NCBI RefSeq assembly: GCF_900100885.1
Contig: NZ_LT629692.1
Location: 992,001 to 1,056,000, forward strand
DNA length: 64,000 nucleotides
Direction: 5' to 3'
Source: Microbacterium pygmaeum
Lineage (GTDB): Bacteria > Actinomycetota > Actinomycetes > Actinomycetales > Microbacteriaceae
Shown here piece after piece: positions 24,142-33,488 of this stretch. Each line of letters begins with the position of its first letter. Position 1 is the stretch's first letter. The translations under genes and the position numbers were made by a program. The notes beneath the pieces were generated by a model. The model searched no databases, was not told where the DNA came from, and saw only the letters and a list, made by a program, of their open reading frames with translations.

Positions 24142-25809
24142 GTGAACACACCGCAGGATCGTCCAGCCCTCGGCATCCAGGGACCGGTCGTCGCGATGCA
24201 CGATCCTTGGGCGGGCGCCGGGTCGGACGCGATCATGCGCACCGGCACCGGCGTGACGATCGCCTCGCAGGACCCGCCCATGTCGCCGGGAGGATTCGTC
24301 GCCGCGCTGCGGCGACTCGGCGCCGACTTCTACGTGCACCACGTGATCCCGACCGAGCCGACCGGCGACCGGATGCTCCGCGACCTCGATGACGCGGGGA
24401 TCGACGTCGTCCTGGGCAATGAGTTCGGCAACATCAACGGGCCCTACGTCGAGGGCACCAATCGATACGATCTTCCGACCGCGGAGATCGAGGCTGCCGT
24501 CGGATGCGGACGGCTCGCCGGCGTGCTCTACGACGAGCCCGAACATCTGCAGCTGCACGCCTCGCAGTATCGGAAGGACGCGTTCCTGCCGCACTTCGGC
24601 GACACGGCCGGCCTGAGCGCCGACGAATCGATCGGTCTGATCGACACGACGATCCGGGGGATCGTGGGCGACGTCGCGCACGCCGTCGATCACGGGTCGG
24701 CCGGGCGTGCGACCGCTGCGCGCGTGCCCGTCCTCGCCGAACAGGTGTTCCCCGTCCTGTTCCATACCTTCGCCCGCGCGGGGATGACGCCGACTCCGAA
24801 AGTGATGAAGGAGTCCTTCCAGCCCCTCCAACTGGCGACAGCCCTCGGGGCGTCGCTTCAGTACGGCCGCGATCTCTGGATCTGCGCTGATCTGTGGGGC
24901 CCCGACATCGGCCCGTGGATCACGCGCGCGCCGGGGTTCCCCGGCCATTCGCCCGCGGAGTTCGCCTCCGCTCTCCGGATGGCCTACCTGTTCGCGCCGT
25001 CTGCGATGTTCGTCGAGAACCTCGATGTGCTCCTTCGGCACGCCGGCGACGATGCGATCGTCCTCACCGAGTACGGCGAGGTCTGGCAGCAGTTCGTGCG
25101 GGACTACGTGCCGGCCACCCCGTTGCGCTGGAGCTTCGACGAAGCCACGGCGGACGTCGTGATCATCCATGCCGAGGACAGCGACTTCGGACGCGGCCGA
25201 CACCCGTTCGGGAACCGGTCGGCGACTGCTCCCGAGACTTCGCGCAGCGTCTTCGAGGCATGGCACGTCATCTCGCACGGGACGATCCCCGCACACGGCA
25301 GCTCGCTGCACATCGCGGGGTACGAGTTCCCTCGTGCACTGCTGGATGACGTACCGCGTGCGCAGTTCCCCCTCCCGCGAGGCGCCGCAGAGCAGACGCG
25401 CGTCCACGGCCTCTTCCATGCGTCGAGGAACGTCCTGGTCTTCGACGAGCACGTCACCGACGCCCGGCTCGGCGCACCCGAGCTCCTCTTCGTCGTCGGG
25501 AGCCGACTCCCGAGACGGACCCTGGCTCTGGTCAGATCGCGCGCCGAGGCAGGGGCAACCGTGGTCATCGCCGAGTGGCTGACCGCCGAGCCGTGGTCCT
25601 CATCGCAGACGTTCGGTGCAGGGCGTTGGATCGTCGTGGACCGAGTGGACTCGGACGAGGTCATCGCGGCCGTCCAGCCTTTCCTCGGTCGCGCCGGCGA
25701 GTGGACCCAGCGTTTCGGCGACACGAAGATCACGATCACCCCGGCGGACGGATGGGGAGAAACGCTGGCGTTCGAAATATCCAGCCTTGCGAAACGTTTT
25801 TCTGCGTAG
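24142..25809 (+). CDS. Unrecognised 555-residue protein, possible TIM-barrel glycosidase
   Basis: I do not recognise the family. No signal peptide or membrane segment is seen. The first ~350 residues alternate helices and strands as in a barrel: GADFYVHHVIPTEP, DVVLGNEFGNINGPYVEG, RLAGVLYDEPEH, RVPVLAEQVFPVLFHTFARA, GRDLWICADLWGPDIGPW, MFVENLDVLL, VLTEYGEVWQQFVRDYVP. Glu in VLGNEFG, in LYDEPEH, in FVENLD and in LTEYGE are candidate catalytic acids. The C-terminal ~190 residues look like a Rossmann or trimerisation-type domain (LLFVVGSRLPRRTLALVRSR), as in GH42-like architectures. It lies between two paralogous binding proteins. GTG 24142 has CAGGAAC upstream. A novel glycosidase family is plausible but unproven. 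Confidence 0.5.
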   Translation: MNTPQDRPALGIQGPVVAMHDPWAGAGSDAIMRTGTGVTIASQDPPMSPGGFVAALRRLGADFYVHHVIPTEPTGDRMLRDLDDAGIDVVLGNEFGNINGPYVEGTNRYDLPTAEIEAAVGCGRLAGVLYDEPEHLQLHASQYRKDAFLPHFGDTAGLSADESIGLIDTTIRGIVGDVAHAVDHGSAGRATAARVPVLAEQVFPVLFHTFARAGMTPTPKVMKESFQPLQLATALGASLQYGRDLWICADLWGPDIGPWITRAPGFPGHSPAEFASALRMAYLFAPSAMFVENLDVLLRHAGDDAIVLTEYGEVWQQFVRDYVPATPLRWSFDEATADVVIIHAEDSDFGRGRHPFGNRSATAPETSRSVFEAWHVISHGTIPAHGSSLHIAGYEFPRALLDDVPRAQFPLPRGAAEQTRVHGLFHASRNVLVFDEHVTDARLGAPELLFVVGSRLPRRTLALVRSRAEAGATVVIAEWLTAEPWSSSQTFGAGRWIVVDRVDSDEVIAAVQPFLGRAGEWTQRFGDTKITITPADGWGETLAFEISSLAKRFSA

Positions 25810-25819
25810 TACGGTTACC

Positions 25820-25834
25820 GGCAAGCGCTTTCCC
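25820..25834. promoter_or_regulatory. LacI-type operator upstream of sugar-binding protein 2
   Basis: GGCAAGCGCTTTCCC, around the core AAGCGCTT, 51 bases before the ATG at 25886. A weaker site GCGAAACGTTTTTCTGC overlaps the end of the preceding gene at 25789-25805. Together they imply an internal promoter for the importer genes. Confidence 0.6.
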
Positions 25835-25885
25835 ATATCGTCTTCGACGGGAAGCCGGACGCAGTCGTTCACGAGAGGAACAAGG

Positions 25886-27190
25886 ATGTTCAGCAAGAAG
25901 CGGGTCGGTTCGACCCTCGCCCTGGTCACCGGGGCGGCACTCGTTCTGGCCGGTTGCGCCGGAGGCGGAAGCGGTGCGGCTCCCGACGCCGTTCCGACGT
26001 TCGACCCCGATGAAGAGGTCACGCTCGACCTCGCCTTCTGGGGCAACGACGTGCGCGCCGACCTCTACAACAAGGTGATCGCGGCGTTCGAAGAGGAGTA
26101 CCCGAACATCACCGTGAACTCCTCGTTCCTCGGATTCCCGGAGTACTGGGAGAAGCGTCAGACCGAGGCGGCGGGCAAGAACCTCCCCGACGTCATGGCG
26201 ACCGACATGAACTATCTCCGGCAGTACTCCGAGAACGGTCTGCTGCTGGACCTCGACCCCTACCTCGGCAACATCATCGACACCGAGCCGCTGAGCGACA
26301 ACATCCTCGGCATCGGTGTCGTGAACGACGTCACGACCGGCATTCCGACCTCCACGAACGCGTGGGGCATGTACACGAACCCGAAGCTGCTCGAACAGCT
26401 CGGCGTCGAGGACTTCGAGGGTGGCAGCTGGGACGATTACCAGGAGTGGATGGCCGAGGTGACGGATGCCGGCGGCGGCACGATCTGGGGTGGCACGGAC
26501 TACACCGGCCGCATCCAGAGCTTCGAGATCCAGCAGCGCGCAAAGGGCGAGGACCTGTTCACGCAGGAGGGCGAGCCGAACTTCACCGAGGAGGACTTGA
26601 CGGCGTACTGGGAGTCCGGAACCGACATCCGCGACGGTGTCGTCGTCCCCCAGCAGACCCTCGAAGAGGTCTACCCCAAGTCCGGCTTCGACACCGCGCT
26701 GGCCACATCCGAGCTGACATGGGACAACTTCGGCTCCGGGTATCTCGGCAACCTCGGCGCGGACTACACCGAACTGTCGCTGGTCGCACCGCCGGTGACG
26801 GAGGAGGGTGCGAAGGATCTGTACCTGAAGGCCTCTCAGCTGCACTCGATCTCGGCGAACACCGACCACCCCGAGGCGGCCGCGACACTGGTGAACTTCC
26901 TGATCAACTCGCCGCAGTCGGGCGAGATCTTCGGAACCAACCGCGGTATCCCCGCGTCCGCGACGGCGCTGGCCGCCGCTGACCTCGACCCGCTGAGCCA
27001 GCAGATCGCCGACTACGAGGAGTCCATCGCCGACCGCCTCGGCGACGCCCCGCCCGTGCCGATCACCGGATACGGCACGCTGGAGGAGAAGTTCCGTCAG
27101 CTGGGTGTCGAGCTCAACTTCGGGACGATCACCGTCGACGAGGCTGTGTCGCAGTTCTTCTCCGAGATGGACGTCGTCCTCAACCAGTGA
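25886..27190 (+). CDS. Sugar ABC transporter substrate-binding lipoprotein, copy 2
   Basis: A 434-residue family 1 binding protein. The signal peptide is KKRVGSTLALVTGAALVLAG with a lipobox VLAGCAG. The mature fold contains LAFWGNDVRADLYNKVIAAF, WEKRQTEAAGKNLPDVMATD and the C-terminal DEAVSQFFSEMDVVLNQ. Long blocks such as SPQSGEIFGTNRG and ADYEESIADRLGDAPPVPI are nearly the same as in the copy at 22763, which shows a duplication followed by divergence in the ligand-facing half. ATG 25886 has GAGAGGAACAAGG upstream. It probably delivers a related oligosaccharide to the same permeases. Confidence 0.9.
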   Translation: MFSKKRVGSTLALVTGAALVLAGCAGGGSGAAPDAVPTFDPDEEVTLDLAFWGNDVRADLYNKVIAAFEEEYPNITVNSSFLGFPEYWEKRQTEAAGKNLPDVMATDMNYLRQYSENGLLLDLDPYLGNIIDTEPLSDNILGIGVVNDVTTGIPTSTNAWGMYTNPKLLEQLGVEDFEGGSWDDYQEWMAEVTDAGGGTIWGGTDYTGRIQSFEIQQRAKGEDLFTQEGEPNFTEEDLTAYWESGTDIRDGVVVPQQTLEEVYPKSGFDTALATSELTWDNFGSGYLGNLGADYTELSLVAPPVTEEGAKDLYLKASQLHSISANTDHPEAAATLVNFLINSPQSGEIFGTNRGIPASATALAAADLDPLSQQIADYEESIADRLGDAPPVPITGYGTLEEKFRQLGVELNFGTITVDEAVSQFFSEMDVVLNQ

Positions 27191-27197
27191 GATCGAC

Positions 27198-27227
27198 GGG
27201 GTTCGGATGCCGCGGCATCCGAACCCC
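27198..27227 (+). terminator. 30-nt perfect palindrome after binding protein 2
   Basis: The two 15-base halves (27198-27212 and 27213-27227) are exactly complementary, from GGGGTTCGGATGCCG onward. It begins seven bases after the stop and precedes the permease gene by about 44 bases. Like the stem-loops at 24084 and 41378, it separates a highly expressed binding-protein gene from its permeases. Confidence 0.75.
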
Positions 27228-27270
27228 GCCCCCCTCCACCATCCGCCCCATACAAGCCAGGAGAGTCGAC

Positions 27271-28266
27271 GTGACCACCACTGCGACCAGAGTCATCGTG
27301 ACCGGGAAGAAGTCGTCACGCCGAGCGCTCGTGCGCACCGAGAAGGCTGAGCAGCTGAATCGTCCGGGTCAGCGGAAGCGGCTGGTGAAGGAGTCGCTCG
27401 CAGGCTACGGGTTCCTGATCCCGTGGCTGGTGGGGTTCTTCGGGTTGACGATCATCCCGATGGTGTATTCGCTGTACCTGTCGTTCACGAGCTACAACAT
27501 CTTCAGCCCGCCGAAGTGGATCGGGTTGGACAACTACATCCGGATGTTCACGTCGGATCCGTCGTTCATCCAGTCGGCGCAGATCACGCTGATCTATGTG
27601 CTGGTGGGTACCCCGATCACCCTTGCGGCCGCGCTCGGGGTGGCGATGCTGCTGAACTACCGCGACAAGGGGGCCGGGTTCTTCCGGTCGGCGTTCTACG
27701 CCCCGTCGCTGATCGGCGGGTCGGTGTCGGTGGCGATCGTGTGGCGGGCGATGTTCGCCAACGACGGCCCGGTCGACAACAGCTTGTCGTTCTTCGGCCT
27801 CGATCTGGGCGGGTGGATCGGGAACCCGGCGCTGGTGCTGCCGGCGATGATCCTGCTGGCGATCTGGCAGTTCGGTGCGACGATGGTGATCTTCCTGGCC
27901 GGGCTGAAGCAGATCCCGAAGGAACTGTACGAGGCGGCCGAGATGGACGGCGCCGGTCCCTGGCATCGGTTCCGGGCGGTGACGATCCCGCTGCTGTCGC
28001 CGGTGATCTTCTTCAACCTGCTGCTGGGTCTGATCGGCGCGTTCCAGGTGTTCGCCTCGGCGTACATCATCAGCAACGGGTCCGGCGGTCCCGCCGGGAT
28101 GACGAACTTCATCACCCTGTACCTCTACAAGCGCGGATTCAGTGACGGGCAGATGGGGTACGCCTCGGCGATCGCCTGGGTGCTGCTGGTGGTCGTCGCG
28201 ATCATCGCGTTCATCCTCTTCCGCACCCAACGGTCCTGGGTGCACTACGCAGGAGACAGCAAATGA
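27271..28266 (+). CDS. Sugar ABC transporter permease (MalF/UgpA type)
   Basis: A 331-residue inner-membrane permease with about six transmembrane segments: YGFLIPWLVGFFGLTIIPMV, ITLIYVLVGTPITLAAALGV, FFRSAFYAPSLIGGSVSVAI, ALVLPAMILLAIWQFGATMV, and two near the C-terminus. The EAA loop that docks the ATPase is ELYEAAEMDGAGPWHRFRAV. It forms the channel with the permease encoded at 28263. The GTG at 27271 has CAGGAGAG upstream. The codon bias is noticeably stronger than in neighbours, as in highly expressed genes. It overlaps the next gene by four bases (ATGA). Confidence 0.92.
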   Translation: MTTTATRVIVTGKKSSRRALVRTEKAEQLNRPGQRKRLVKESLAGYGFLIPWLVGFFGLTIIPMVYSLYLSFTSYNIFSPPKWIGLDNYIRMFTSDPSFIQSAQITLIYVLVGTPITLAAALGVAMLLNYRDKGAGFFRSAFYAPSLIGGSVSVAIVWRAMFANDGPVDNSLSFFGLDLGGWIGNPALVLPAMILLAIWQFGATMVIFLAGLKQIPKELYEAAEMDGAGPWHRFRAVTIPLLSPVIFFNLLLGLIGAFQVFASAYIISNGSGGPAGMTNFITLYLYKRGFSDGQMGYASAIAWVLLVVVAIIAFILFRTQRSWVHYAGDSK

Positions 28267-29192
28267 CCACCTCATCCTTCGCCGAGAACGCGCTCATCCT
28301 CACCGAGAACGAGGTCGACCCGGACTCCAAGACCACTAGCCCGCGCCGGAGGGTGAAGCGGTCCACCTGGCAGACGGTGATCTGGTTCATCGTGCTGATC
28401 GCGATCACCGCGGTCGTGCTCTACCCGCTGGTGTGGCTGTTCCTGTCGACGTTCAAACCGAACGCCGAGTTCGGGCAGAACATGGGCCTGCTGCCCAATA
28501 ACCCGACTATCGACAACTACATCAAGGTGTCCGAAGGCATCGCCGGCGTCCCCATGCTCCGCTTCTTCGGCAACAGCCTGCTCATCGCCGTCGGCTCCGT
28601 GATCGGCACCGTGCTCTCGTCCGCGCTGGCGGCGTACGCGTTCGCCCGCATCCAGTTCAAAGGCCTCGGGATCCTGTTCGCCGCGATGATCGGCACCCTG
28701 CTGCTGCCGTTCCACGTCGTGATCATCCCGCAGTACATCCTGTTCAACAGCCTCGGCCTGGTCGACACGTTCATCCCGCTGCTGCTGCCGAAATTCCTCG
28801 CCACCGAAGCGTTCTTCGTGTTCCTGCTGGTCCAGTTCATCCGCCAGATGCCCCGCGACATGGACGAAGCAGCCCGCATCGACGGCGCCGGACACCTCCG
28901 CATCTTCTGGTCGATCATCCTGCCGCTGATCCGCCCCGCCCTGATCACCTGCGCGATCTTCGCGTTCATCTGGGCCTGGAACGACTTCCTCGGCCCGCTG
29001 CTGTACTTGACGTCCCCGGAGAACTACCCCCTCCCCATCGCCCTCCGCCTCTACAACGACCAGACCTCCTCCAGCGACTACGGCGCCACCGTCACCGCCT
29101 CCTTCATCGCCCTCCTCCCCGTCCTGCTCTTCTTCCTCGTCTTCCAGCGCTTCCTCGTCGACGGCGTCGCCACCCAAGGCCTGAAGGGCTGA
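28263..29192 (+). CDS. Sugar ABC transporter permease (MalG/UgpE type)
   Basis: A 309-residue permease, partner of the one at 27271. It has about six membrane segments, beginning TVIWFIVLIAITAVVLYPLV. The EAA loop is DMDEAARIDGAGHLRIFWSI. The C-terminal half ends DGVATQGLKG, the usual MalG-type tail. No ATPase gene follows, so a shared MsmK/UgpC-type subunit must be encoded elsewhere. The start overlaps the previous stop. Confidence 0.92.
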   Translation: MTTSSFAENALILTENEVDPDSKTTSPRRRVKRSTWQTVIWFIVLIAITAVVLYPLVWLFLSTFKPNAEFGQNMGLLPNNPTIDNYIKVSEGIAGVPMLRFFGNSLLIAVGSVIGTVLSSALAAYAFARIQFKGLGILFAAMIGTLLLPFHVVIIPQYILFNSLGLVDTFIPLLLPKFLATEAFFVFLLVQFIRQMPRDMDEAARIDGAGHLRIFWSIILPLIRPALITCAIFAFIWAWNDFLGPLLYLTSPENYPLPIALRLYNDQTSSSDYGATVTASFIALLPVLLFFLVFQRFLVDGVATQGLKG

Positions 29193-29193
29193 C

Positions 29194-29856
29194 ATGCCCA
29201 CCTTGACCAGACGGGAAGAGAAGGCCGCGCGCCGGGCTGCCGCATCCGGCGCCGGCCCCACCGGAGAAGACGCGATCGCGCGGTTCCCCGGGGCCAAAGC
29301 CGGCTTCGCCCTGTTCGGCGAGGTCCTCATGATCGGCACGCTGATCACCCTCCTGTCGATCCCCCTGATCACCCTTCCGGCGGCGCTGGCCGCCGGCATC
29401 CGGCACCTGCGTCGCTACCTGCACGGGGAGGACTCGCGTCTCGCGTTCTTCTGGGCGGACATGCGCACCGGCATCCTGCCGGGACTGGTGGTGGGCGTCG
29501 TCGGACTCGTGCTCACCGCGATCCTCCTGCTCGACATCGACCTCGCGAACTCGGGCGCCCTTCCCGGCGGTCCCGTGATCGCCGCCGTCGGGTGGGTCGG
29601 GCTCGCCGCGGTCGGTGTGACGCTGCTTGCCGCGGCAGCGGCCTGGACCCCGGAACGCGGCTGGCGGGCAGCGGTCACGGTCGTCCCCGCGGTTCTCATC
29701 GGAGATCTCCGTGGCGCGATGTACCTCGTCGCGACCGTCGTGTTCGTCGTGGTCGTCACCTGGGCGCTGCCCCCGCTCATCATCGCCGGCCTCGGCTGCG
29801 CTGCAATGGCCGCCGTCGCCATTCCGGAGCGTCCGGGGCGCCGCCGCGCCTCCTGA
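29194..29856 (+). CDS. YesL-like (DUF624) membrane protein
   Basis: A 220-residue protein with a basic, Ala-rich N-terminal ~30 residues and about five hydrophobic segments: GEVLMIGTLITLLSIPLITL, GILPGLVVGVVGLVLTAILL, VGWVGLAAVGVTLLAAAAAW, MYLVATVVFVVVVTWALPP, IIAGLGCAAMAAVAI. The order and the placement directly after sugar permeases match the DUF624/YesL family, found in pectin and rhamnogalacturonan operons and of unknown role, perhaps an accessory to transport. The start ATG lies one base after the permease stop. Confidence 0.65.
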   Translation: MPTLTRREEKAARRAAASGAGPTGEDAIARFPGAKAGFALFGEVLMIGTLITLLSIPLITLPAALAAGIRHLRRYLHGEDSRLAFFWADMRTGILPGLVVGVVGLVLTAILLLDIDLANSGALPGGPVIAAVGWVGLAAVGVTLLAAAAAWTPERGWRAAVTVVPAVLIGDLRGAMYLVATVVFVVVVTWALPPLIIAGLGCAAMAAVAIPERPGRRRAS

Positions 29857-29897
29857 CCGCATTCCCCGCTTCACCCCATCCCTCCAGGAGACGACTC

Positions 29898-31940
29898 GTG
29901 CTGTACGGCGCCGACTACAACCCCGACCAGTGGCCGGAAGAGGTGTGGGACCAGGACGTGCGCCTGATGCGGGAGGCGGGCGTCACCATCGTCAGCCTCG
30001 GCATCTTCGCCTGGTCGCGGATCCAGCCCGCGGAGGGCGTGTGGGACTTCGACTGGCTCGACACGGTGATCGACACGCTGCACGCCGGCGGCATCCAGGT
30101 CAATCTGGCGACCGCGACCGCGTCGCCTCCGCCGTGGGTGAGTGCGACCTACCCCGATACGCTGCCGGCCGACCAGAGCGGCGCCTCGTACTGGCCAGGC
30201 AGTCGCCAGCACTTCGCGCCGTCGTCGCCGACCTACCGCAGGCTCGCCGGAGACCTGGTCCGCCGTCTTGCGCACCGGTACGTCGCTCACCCCGCAGTGG
30301 TGATGTGGCACGTCGGCAACGAGTTCGGCTGCCACCTGTGGATGGACTTCTCGGATGCCGCGCGCGACGCGTACCGCGGATGGCTCGCCGCCCGGTACGG
30401 GGCGATCGATGCGCTCAACGATGCGTGGGGCACCAACTTCTGGTCGCAGCGTTACGGGGACTTCGACGAGATCTTCCCGCCGCGGCTCGCCCCCTACAGC
30501 CACAATCCGTCGTCGATGCTCGACTGGCGGCGCTTCACGTCGGACATGCTGCTGGAGTGCTACCTGATGGAGCGGGAGATCCTGCTCGAGGCTGGGGCGA
30601 CCCAGCCCATCACGACCAACTTCATGGGACCGTTCAAACCCGCCGACTACCGCACGTGGGCGCCGTTCATGGACGTGATCGCCGACGACTGCTATCCGGA
30701 TCCGACGAATCCGCACCGGGTGCGCGACGCGGCGTTCCAGCGCGACCTGGTCCGCTCCCTGAAGCCCGGAGTGCCCTGGCTGCTGATGGAGCAGGCGACG
30801 GATGCCGTGAACTGGCGCCCCACCAACCCCGGCAAGCGCCCCGGCGTGCTGGCCGCCGAAACGGCGCAGTCGATCGCGCGCGGCGCGGACGGGATCATGT
30901 TCTTCCAGTGGCGCCAGTCACGGGCGGGCAGTGAGAAGTTCCACTCCGCGATGCTGCCGCACGCCGGCACCGAGACGCGCACATGGCGAGAGGTCACCGA
31001 CCTCGGGTCGCGACTCGGCGCGCTGCCGGAGCTTCCCGCGCCAGGGCGCGATGCGCGGGTCGCCCTCGTGTTCGATTGGGAGAACTGGTGGGCGGTCGAA
31101 GAGCGCGACCATCCGGTGCAGCTGGACTACCTCGCACTCAGCCTGGAGTGGTACGGCGCGCTGCACGCCCGCGGACTGATGGTCGACATCGTCGCGCCGG
31201 AGGGGGTCGACGACGGGTACGACCTCGTCCTCGCGCCGGCGCTCTACCTCCTGCGCGAGGAGGGCGCTGCAGCGCTGACCCGGTTCGTGAAGGGCGGCGG
31301 CACCCTCCTGACCGGGCCGTTCAGCGACATCGTCGACGGGAACGATCAGTTCCGTGCCGGCGGTTTCCTCACCCAGCTCGGCCCGGTCCTCGGGATCCGC
31401 TTCGAGGACTTCGGCGCGCTCGGAGGGCAGAGCACCGGGGGGTCCGGAGTCGGTGCCCAGACCGCCGCCGCCGGACCGGGTGAGGGCGAGACCGTCCGGT
31501 TCCGGCTCGGCGGCGCCACCGGAATCGGCCGCCAGGTCGCCGAGATCGTGCACGCGACCGAGGCCGAGGTCGTCTCGACCTTCGAGGACGGCGCGGCAGC
31601 GGGGGAGCCCGCACTCACGGCGCACCGCTACGGCGACGGGCAGGGCTGGTATGTCGCCACGCTCCCGGACGAGGCAGGGCTGGACGCCGTGATCGGCGCC
31701 GTGATCGCGGCCTCCGGAGTCCAGCCGGTCGTCGCCGACCTGCCTCCCGGTGTCGAGGCGGCACGCCGAGGAGACCTCGTGACCCTCATCAACCACGGCG
31801 AGCACACCGTGGAATTCACTCTGGCCGGGACGGACGCCGAGACCGGCGCCCCGTTCCAGCGGGCCGTCCTCGATCCGCAGGGCGTGCTGTTCGCCCTCGT
31901 CCCGGTCCTCCAGCCCGCACTTCTCGAAGGAGTCCGATGA
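29898..31940 (+). CDS. Beta-galactosidase, GH42 family
   Basis: A 680-residue GH42 enzyme that hydrolyses terminal beta-D-galactosyl residues with retention. The N-terminal LYGADYNPDQWPEEVWDQDV is the family signature. The acid/base is E142 in HVGNEFGCH and the nucleophile E298 in WLLMEQATD. The trimerisation domain (ARVALVFDWENWWAVEE) and the small C-terminal beta domain are present. There is no signal peptide, so it acts on imported oligosaccharides, likely beta-1,4- or beta-1,3-galacto-oligosaccharides. GTG 29898 follows CAGGAG. The stop overlaps the GH51 start (ATGA). Confidence 0.93.
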   Translation: MLYGADYNPDQWPEEVWDQDVRLMREAGVTIVSLGIFAWSRIQPAEGVWDFDWLDTVIDTLHAGGIQVNLATATASPPPWVSATYPDTLPADQSGASYWPGSRQHFAPSSPTYRRLAGDLVRRLAHRYVAHPAVVMWHVGNEFGCHLWMDFSDAARDAYRGWLAARYGAIDALNDAWGTNFWSQRYGDFDEIFPPRLAPYSHNPSSMLDWRRFTSDMLLECYLMEREILLEAGATQPITTNFMGPFKPADYRTWAPFMDVIADDCYPDPTNPHRVRDAAFQRDLVRSLKPGVPWLLMEQATDAVNWRPTNPGKRPGVLAAETAQSIARGADGIMFFQWRQSRAGSEKFHSAMLPHAGTETRTWREVTDLGSRLGALPELPAPGRDARVALVFDWENWWAVEERDHPVQLDYLALSLEWYGALHARGLMVDIVAPEGVDDGYDLVLAPALYLLREEGAAALTRFVKGGGTLLTGPFSDIVDGNDQFRAGGFLTQLGPVLGIRFEDFGALGGQSTGGSGVGAQTAAAGPGEGETVRFRLGGATGIGRQVAEIVHATEAEVVSTFEDGAAAGEPALTAHRYGDGQGWYVATLPDEAGLDAVIGAVIAASGVQPVVADLPPGVEAARRGDLVTLINHGEHTVEFTLAGTDAETGAPFQRAVLDPQGVLFALVPVLQPALLEGVR

Positions 31941-33457
31941 CTCGCGCACGCGTCCACCTCGACCCGCGGAACGAGATCGCGCAGATCGATCGCCGGCTCT
32001 TCGGCGGGTTCGTCGAGCACCTCGGGCGCCACATCTACGACGGCATCTTCGAGCCGGGGCATCCGTCCGCCGACGATGAAGGGTTCCGCACCGATGTCAT
32101 CGACCTCGTCAAGGAGCTCGGCGTCTCCACGATCCGGTATCCGGGCGGCAATTTCGTCTCGGGCTACCGGTGGGAGGACGGCATCGGACCGATCGAGAGC
32201 CGGCCCCGCCGTCTCGATCTCGCGTGGCACGCCACCGAGACCAACCGCATCGGGCTCCACGAATTCGCCTCGTGGCTCGAGAAGGTCGGCAGCGACCTGA
32301 TGCTCGCGGTGAACCTCGGCACCCGGGGAACGCAGGAGGCGATCGACCTGCTCGAGTACGCGAACACCTCGGTGCCGACCGCCCGTACTGACGAGCGCGC
32401 CGCCAACGGGCATCCTGAGCCGTTCGCCGTGAAGATGTGGTGCCTCGGGAACGAGATGGACGGCCCGTGGCAGCTCGGCCACCGGAACGCGGACGACTAC
32501 GGCAAGCTCGCATCGCGCACCGCGAAGGGCATGCGTCAGCTCGACCCCTCGATCGAGCTGGTCGCCTGCGGATCGTCGGGTCGCTCGATGCCGACCTTCG
32601 GCACGTGGGAGCGACAGGTGCTGGAGCACACGTTCGACGACGTCGACTTCATCTCGTGCCACGCCTACTACCAGGAGCACGACGGTGACGCGCAGGAGTT
32701 CCTCGTCTCCGCGGTGGACATGCAGCGCTTCATCGAGAGCGTCGTGGCCACGGCGGATGCGGTCGCAGCCGCCCGCAAGAGCGACAAGCGGATCATGATC
32801 TCGTTCGACGAGTGGAACGTCTGGTACCTCACGCGCTGGGAGGAGCAGGCGCGCACCTACGGGCCGGACGAGTGGCCGGTTGCACCGCGTCAGCTCGAAG
32901 ACCAGTACTCGGCGCTGGATGCCGTCGTCTTCGGCGACCTGCTCATCACGCTCCTGCAGCACGCGGACCGGGTGCGCTCGGCATCCCTCGCGCAACTGGT
33001 CAATGTCATCGCGCCGATCATGACCGAACCGGGCGGACCCGCGTGGCGTCAGACCACGTTCTTCCCGTTCTCGATCACCTCCCGCCTCGCGACCGGTCGT
33101 GCCGTGCGCGTGCAGATCGAGAGTGAGACGGTGCCGAGTGCGCGGTTCGGTGCCGTCCCCCAGCTCAATGCCGTCGCGACGGCCGACGATGAGGGCGTGA
33201 GCGTGTTCCTCGTGAACCGTTCGACGACGGATGCCGCGACCGCCACGATCGACCTCGGCCTGCTCACCTCCGTGCTCGGGCGGGACGTCGCGGTCACCGA
33301 ATCCCATCTGCTCCACGACGACGACATCTCGGCCGCGAACACGCTGGAGCGCCCCGAACGCGTGGGGGTTCGCGCGCTCGACGACGTGCGCGTCGTCGAT
33401 TCAGCGCTGCTCTTGACACTGCCGCCGGTGTCGTGGGCGGCCGTCCGACTGGCCTAG
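31937..33457 (+). CDS. Alpha-L-arabinofuranosidase, GH51 family
   Basis: A 506-residue GH51 exo-enzyme that releases terminal L-arabinofuranose from arabinan, arabinoxylan or arabinogalactan fragments. It has the family start IDRRLFGGFVEHLGRHIYDG, the acid/base E173 in WCLGNEMDGPW, and the nucleophile E292 in ISFDEWNVWY. It is cytosolic, of standard length, and coupled to the GH42 gene by a four-base overlap. The two enzymes together fit stepwise trimming of arabinose-decorated galactan. Confidence 0.93.
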   Translation: MTRARVHLDPRNEIAQIDRRLFGGFVEHLGRHIYDGIFEPGHPSADDEGFRTDVIDLVKELGVSTIRYPGGNFVSGYRWEDGIGPIESRPRRLDLAWHATETNRIGLHEFASWLEKVGSDLMLAVNLGTRGTQEAIDLLEYANTSVPTARTDERAANGHPEPFAVKMWCLGNEMDGPWQLGHRNADDYGKLASRTAKGMRQLDPSIELVACGSSGRSMPTFGTWERQVLEHTFDDVDFISCHAYYQEHDGDAQEFLVSAVDMQRFIESVVATADAVAAARKSDKRIMISFDEWNVWYLTRWEEQARTYGPDEWPVAPRQLEDQYSALDAVVFGDLLITLLQHADRVRSASLAQLVNVIAPIMTEPGGPAWRQTTFFPFSITSRLATGRAVRVQIESETVPSARFGAVPQLNAVATADDEGVSVFLVNRSTTDAATATIDLGLLTSVLGRDVAVTESHLLHDDDISAANTLERPERVGVRALDDVRVVDSALLLTLPPVSWAAVRLA

Positions 33458-33488
33458 TTGCGCCGCTGAAAATGACGTGCCACACTGT

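Noticed and set aside
24084..27227. Hairpins after binding-protein genes as members of the DUF559-linked palindrome families
   Set aside because: Their stems share no sequence with either palindrome family and have very short loops, unlike the 30-45 base spacers of the elements.
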